This document shows, in pieces, positions 60,001 through 64,000 of a stretch of 64,000 bases of DNA. The notes below the pieces were generated by a model that saw only the letters and a list, made by a program, of their open reading frames with translations, had not been told where the DNA came from and did not search any database. The DNA lies in contig CM072899.1 of the NCBI GenBank assembly GCA_037013685.1, positions 1,543,479 through 1,607,478 of the forward strand, in the 5' to 3' direction. Within the stretch, counting starts at the first letter, position 1. Each line of letters opens with the position of its first letter. The DNA comes from Acridotheres tristis (lineage: Eukaryota; Chordata; Aves; Passeriformes; Sturnidae). The translations under genes were made by a program, and so were the position numbers.

Positions 60001-62491
60001 TATTTTGACTCCTCTCCATACCTTTGGTTTTAATATTTTCTTTTTCCCCTGGCAGTTTGCTCAAAAGGAATCTGTCATTTTTTTTCATTTTTTGACAGGG
60101 GCTCTTTTCAATATTCCTGCTGTAAATGATTTAGTGGAGAAAGTCATCTCACTGTAGAGAAGGAAGGTTCTCTCATAACTTCACTGAATAAAGGTCAGGG
60201 ATTGGTGTTGTTAATGGAAAAGAGGAATTGTGAAATCTCTTCTAATATTTGTGGTTGGTCTCCAAAATGAAAGGTTTAAATTACATATAATTACTATTTC
60301 CAGGGTTTTGAATGTGCTGCTTGCCTCGAGTTGTGTTCTTTCTCCATTTATCTGCATTTGAGCATCCACCAAAAGTTTTTGTGCATGGTGCACAGAGTGG
60401 GATGGCTTTGTCCTTAACCCGGGAGAAGGGGGTGGCAAAGGGAATAAAGTGACTCTGAGAGGAAACAAAACACGAAAAATATCATTTTTTTGATTCAGGA
60501 CACTCGGGCCACGTCAGAATGTGTGGGGCTCGTGAGAAGATGTGACAGCCAAGAAAACAAGAGCAGGGAATTCACTCAGCAGGAAACAGTGGCACTGCCC
60601 CTGTGGGGTCCCACAAACCTCAAACAGGATATTTGTCCCCAGGGCTGTGTCACTCACCTGTGTTCGCTGTTACCTTCCCCACCCTTGTGGCAGGAGCGGA
60701 GAATATCCTGGGAAAAGGAATCCCTGTTATCCCAAGCGCCGTCTGGATCGGCTCACAGACCTTGTTAGGACGTGCCCCATTTTTGTCTGTCACAGAAAGT
60801 TACAGGAACAGGATTTTTCAAGTGATGACCGGAATAATTTGAATTCCATTCAAAGCAGGAATGAGGTGTCAGCAGGAGCTGGTGCTGGGATTCAGGTGTC
60901 CCTCTGGACGAGGAGCTCTTGGACAAGGGCAGCAGCTCAGAAAGTGGCTTTAATCTCCTTTTCATCTCTCTGAAATTTGGAATTCTTTGTTTTCCTGCCA
61001 TCTCCCCTGTTCCTTCGAGCTGCTCTTTGGAGGAAGGGAGCAGTGGGGGCTCCCTGTCCCGGGCTGGGGAAGGCAGGGGTGCTGCAGAGCTCCTGTTCCA
61101 CCCCAAATCCTGCCAATAATCACCATTTCCCACATGAGCACTAAGGTGTTAACAGCAATTATAATTTAATGTGAAAAATAATTTCCTCGAACAATTTCTT
61201 AATTATCTTTAGGACAAGATGCTGGTTACAGGTGATAATTTTTATTGAGCAGTAGCTGCAAAGAAAGAAATTACAGAAATACTGATGCTGTTTGATCTCT
61301 TCATATTCTGTGCACCTTGCTATGGACCAAGTTCAATGAGTAGGAAAAAAACCTAGAGAGTGTTTAAAACATTTTGGGCACTGTATGTTTAATATGAAGA
61401 CTATGCCTAAGGAAAACCTTAAATTCAATTATTAATTTGAATTTAGAAATCCAGCAGAACAGTAAATACCGGATTTGGAACTTTGCTGTGCTTAATTAAT
61501 ATTCTTGATAAACCTTCCTCTTTGAAAAATCATCTAATTTTAAGAACAAAATTACTTTCAATTTCACTGCCAGCTTTCTTTTGCTGCCTCACTCACAGTC
61601 TGCTGTTGCTTTCAAACAGAAAATTGTTTTGACAGTGTCAAATACCAGGGTTGGTGCTGAAGTGAAATCGGATTTTAATTCCTCACTCTGCTGAAAGTGA
61701 GCAGATCTGTTTGTTCACCAGCCACTTAGCACATGACCTTGAGCAGGGCTGTGCAAGGGCTCCACTTTTGCAATCGTCGTCTCTAATTAAAGAATTTTAT
61801 TCTGTGCCTTGAGGGGACTTGAATGAGGATGCTGGAAAAACATTGCTTGGGCTCTGTGTGAGAGGAGAGCCAGGGTCTCATGAATAAAGAAACTCTGGCT
61901 GACCTTGGCCACTCGCTTGGCAAGAAGCACAAATCCAAATTCCAGCAGCTGAATTTCTGCTCGTAGCTTCCATCCCAGAGCTGGCAGAGCCCTGGGAGCA
62001 TCTTCAGCAACTTCAGGGCTGGTGGAAATGTGAGAGAGGTTTGTGGTGTGCTCCTTCCTGAGGTCTGTCTGTTCCATAGCTCCTGGTTTGCTTCCTTCAG
62101 CCTCACCTCTTTACTGCTTCCATGGCATTTAAAATATTCTAAGCCAAGCCTTGCATGTGTTTCCTGCATGTCTCAGGGATCACCTGTCACTACTGTTTAA
62201 AACTTGCAACCAGTGCTTTTGCTGAACAATGGGAAGGGTTGTATTTTGTTATTTTTTTGCTTGCATGTTTCTCAAACACAGCAATTCATTCTGGTTCTTA
62301 ATTGCTCAAATAATCTCACCTCATTGATTTCCAACAAAGCCACCAGACTGACACTTCAACAAATTGCAAGTTGAGTGTGGAATAAAAGCTGGTGACAAAA
62401 CCTGACTCCTTGTTTGGAGATTTGTGGTGAATGTAATTTAGCTGCTGTGCTTTGCCTCTGTGAGAACCAGAGCACAAGGGTAGGACCTGTC
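57002..62491. other. Intergenic, unique sequence with minor repeats
   Basis: It holds an 11-base G run at 57135-57145, a 19-bp direct duplication of AACAACTTGTTCAATCA at 57816-57851, an AAT run at 58808-58825 and T runs near 59777-59788. The 61.14-61.6 kb part is AT-rich. I see no gene. Confidence 0.55.
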
Positions 62492-62702
62492 AGAGAGATT
62501 TTGGGCAGGAATTGTCCCCTGGGAGGGTGGGGATGCCCTGGGACGGAATTCCCAGAGCAGCTGTGGCTGCCCCTGGATCCCTGGCAGTGCCCAAGGCCAG
62601 GCTGGATATTGGGGTTTGGGACATTGGAGGTGTCCCTGCCATGGCAGGGGTGGCACTGGGTGGGATTTAAGGTCCCTCCCAACCCAAACCATTCCATGAT
62701 TT
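62492..62702 (+). mobile_element. CR1 LINE 3' end, sense
   Basis: TTTTGGGCAGGAATTGTCCC, CTGGGAGGGTGGGGATGCCC, CAGAGCAGCTGTGGCTGCCC, CCAAGGCCAGGCTGGATATT, GGAGGTGTCCCTGCCATGGC and GGTCCCTCCCAACCCAAACC, ending CATTCCATGAT. This is the best-preserved 3' terminus in the window. Confidence 0.94.
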
Positions 62703-63894
62703 GCACACACAGGGATCAGGATCACTCTGAACCTGCTGCTGCTCTCCCTGCTCTTATGCCCGTGGGAGCAGCTGATTGTGAATAACCTTTTGGAAAAGTC
62801 TGAGGGAGGTAACTGGGGCTGACAAATCAATAGCAGAGCATTGTAAGGACATAATAGAATATGGGACAAGAGAGCCCTTCCTCCAGGGCCTCCCAACCTA
62901 ATTATGGAGCAAATATGTAACTGTATCAGAGACTGAGCTTCTAAAATTCTATAGAAACAGTGTACTATTTTCTGTTCAATTAATTAATGGCAGGCTTGGA
63001 GTTCTATGTGGTTGCCACTTCTATTGGCAGGTTTATTAACTTCCTTCCTACCACAGTCATGGCTTTAATAGATTTTATTTATTTTTTTTTTCCCTCTTCA
63101 GTGTGATTTTTGTTATTGTTGGGGATTTTTGTTTTAATCAGCTCAACTTAATTACAAGTGTAGCACCTCAGAATCCTGATGGGGGCCAGCACCCTGTTAC
63201 ACCAAGTGCTGTCATTAAAGGAACAATGTGTTATGTAGTGAATAAACTTGCTTTTGTTCTTCACAGAACTGAAACTTTTGGGTTCAGGGTCAGTCTGCTG
63301 CATTTATGTCTGTCTCTTCAGTGAGGAAATTTTAGACCCGATTCAGGCAGTTACAGACAAACTAAGTAGCTGAAATTTCCACTGGTGTTTGAGAGAGGTG
63401 CTGATCCAGAATTCCTGGTGTACAAACCATGCGTGAGCTGCTTTTGCAGCTCAATCTAACCCGTGTTCTACACTTAGGGCACACAGTCTGAGCTCTCCGT
63501 GTTTCCCATTACCAGCAAAATCCCTGGGCACTTGATGTGGTTTGGGATTTTTGGTGTGGGTTTAGGAATGGGTGTGCAGTGCTCTGTTCACAGGCAGCAG
63601 GAGCCTGATCCATCTGAGAGCTCAATAATGATGTTCCCAATGGAGCCCATGTGTTCTGAGGAATTGGTTGTGTTTTCACCTAAAATAAGTTTAGCCGTTT
63701 TTAGGAGGTACAAGCAGTTTCAGTACCCTTGAAACAAGAGCAGAAAACAGCAGGAGCTGTCTGCTTCCAGGCTGCCAAGAGGCTGCTGGATTGTTTGCAA
63801 ATGCAGAGTGTGTTTTGTGGAATGGGAGCAGGAGGAAAAGGCATGGATGTCAAACTCAGTTATCACCCAGGCCAAGCCACATCTCCAAAGCTTG
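62703..63894. other. Intergenic, unique sequence
   Basis: AT-moderate sequence with a T run near 63082-63091. I recognise no gene or repeat. Confidence 0.55.
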
Positions 63895-64000
63895 CTGGGC
63901 ACCCTGCCTGTGCCACGGAGGGGTTTGGGGCTGGGCACCCTGGCTGTGCCACGGAGGGGTTTGGGGCTGGGCACCCTGCCTGTGCCACGGAGGGCAGGGA
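63895..64000. repeat. 36-bp tandem array running off the right edge
   Basis: The unit is CTGGGCACCCTGCCTGTGCC followed by ACGGAGGGGTTTGGGG. Starts are at 63895, 63931 and 63967. The third unit begins to diverge or is cut by the window end, so the true copy number is unknown. Confidence 0.92.

Noticed and set aside
18900..64000. Search for LRRN1, expected by synteny
   Set aside because: LRRN1 has a long single coding exon with leucine-rich repeats. No such frame is present on either strand, so it must lie outside the window.

Overview
The window looks like bird nuclear DNA. Its interspersed repeats are almost all chicken-repeat-1 (CR1) LINE 3' ends, and I see no mammalian Alu, L1 or B1 sequence. 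It carries several GC-rich minisatellites. The only two protein-coding genes I can support, SUMF1 and SETMAR, are the vertebrate neighbours found together near ITPR1 on human 3p26. The order (SUMF1 on +, SETMAR on -, tail to tail) is the human arrangement read from the other side. The exact bird lineage cannot be fixed from this sequence. A songbird or other neoavian is only a guess.

Layout. Positions 1-12302 hold the 3' half of SUMF1: five exons corresponding to human exons 5-9, with intron 4 running off the left edge and a 3' UTR ending near 13 kb. SUMF1 makes the formylglycine-generating enzyme that activates sulfatases in the ER. Both active-site cysteines, both disulfide pairs and the calcium ligands that fall in this part are readable. 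From about 13.0 to 16.4 kb is a short intergenic gap. SETMAR lies at 16424-18526 on the minus strand: two exons, 288 codons, pre-SET/SET/post-SET, with an in-frame stop and no mariner transposase. It starts inside a CpG island (about 18.25-18.9 kb) that has CCAAT and GC boxes.

From about 18.9 kb to the right edge (45 kb) I find no convincing gene. Human synteny would put LRRN1 further out, on the minus strand, and it is not inside the window. This desert holds about a dozen CR1 fragments, three minisatellites inside the window (41-bp units at 29.7 kb, GGA-rich units at 41.6 kb, 30-bp units at 46.9 kb), a 36-bp array running off the right edge, a few microsatellites, and AT-rich unique stretches that could include regulatory elements. 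A further 40-bp minisatellite lies in SUMF1 intron 4.

Nothing here looks like an unknown multigene system. The most useful observations are the unfused ancestral SETMAR gene, the CR1 copies lodged beside SUMF1 and SETMAR exons, and the density of GC-rich tandem arrays. Those arrays generate long but spurious open frames on both strands.
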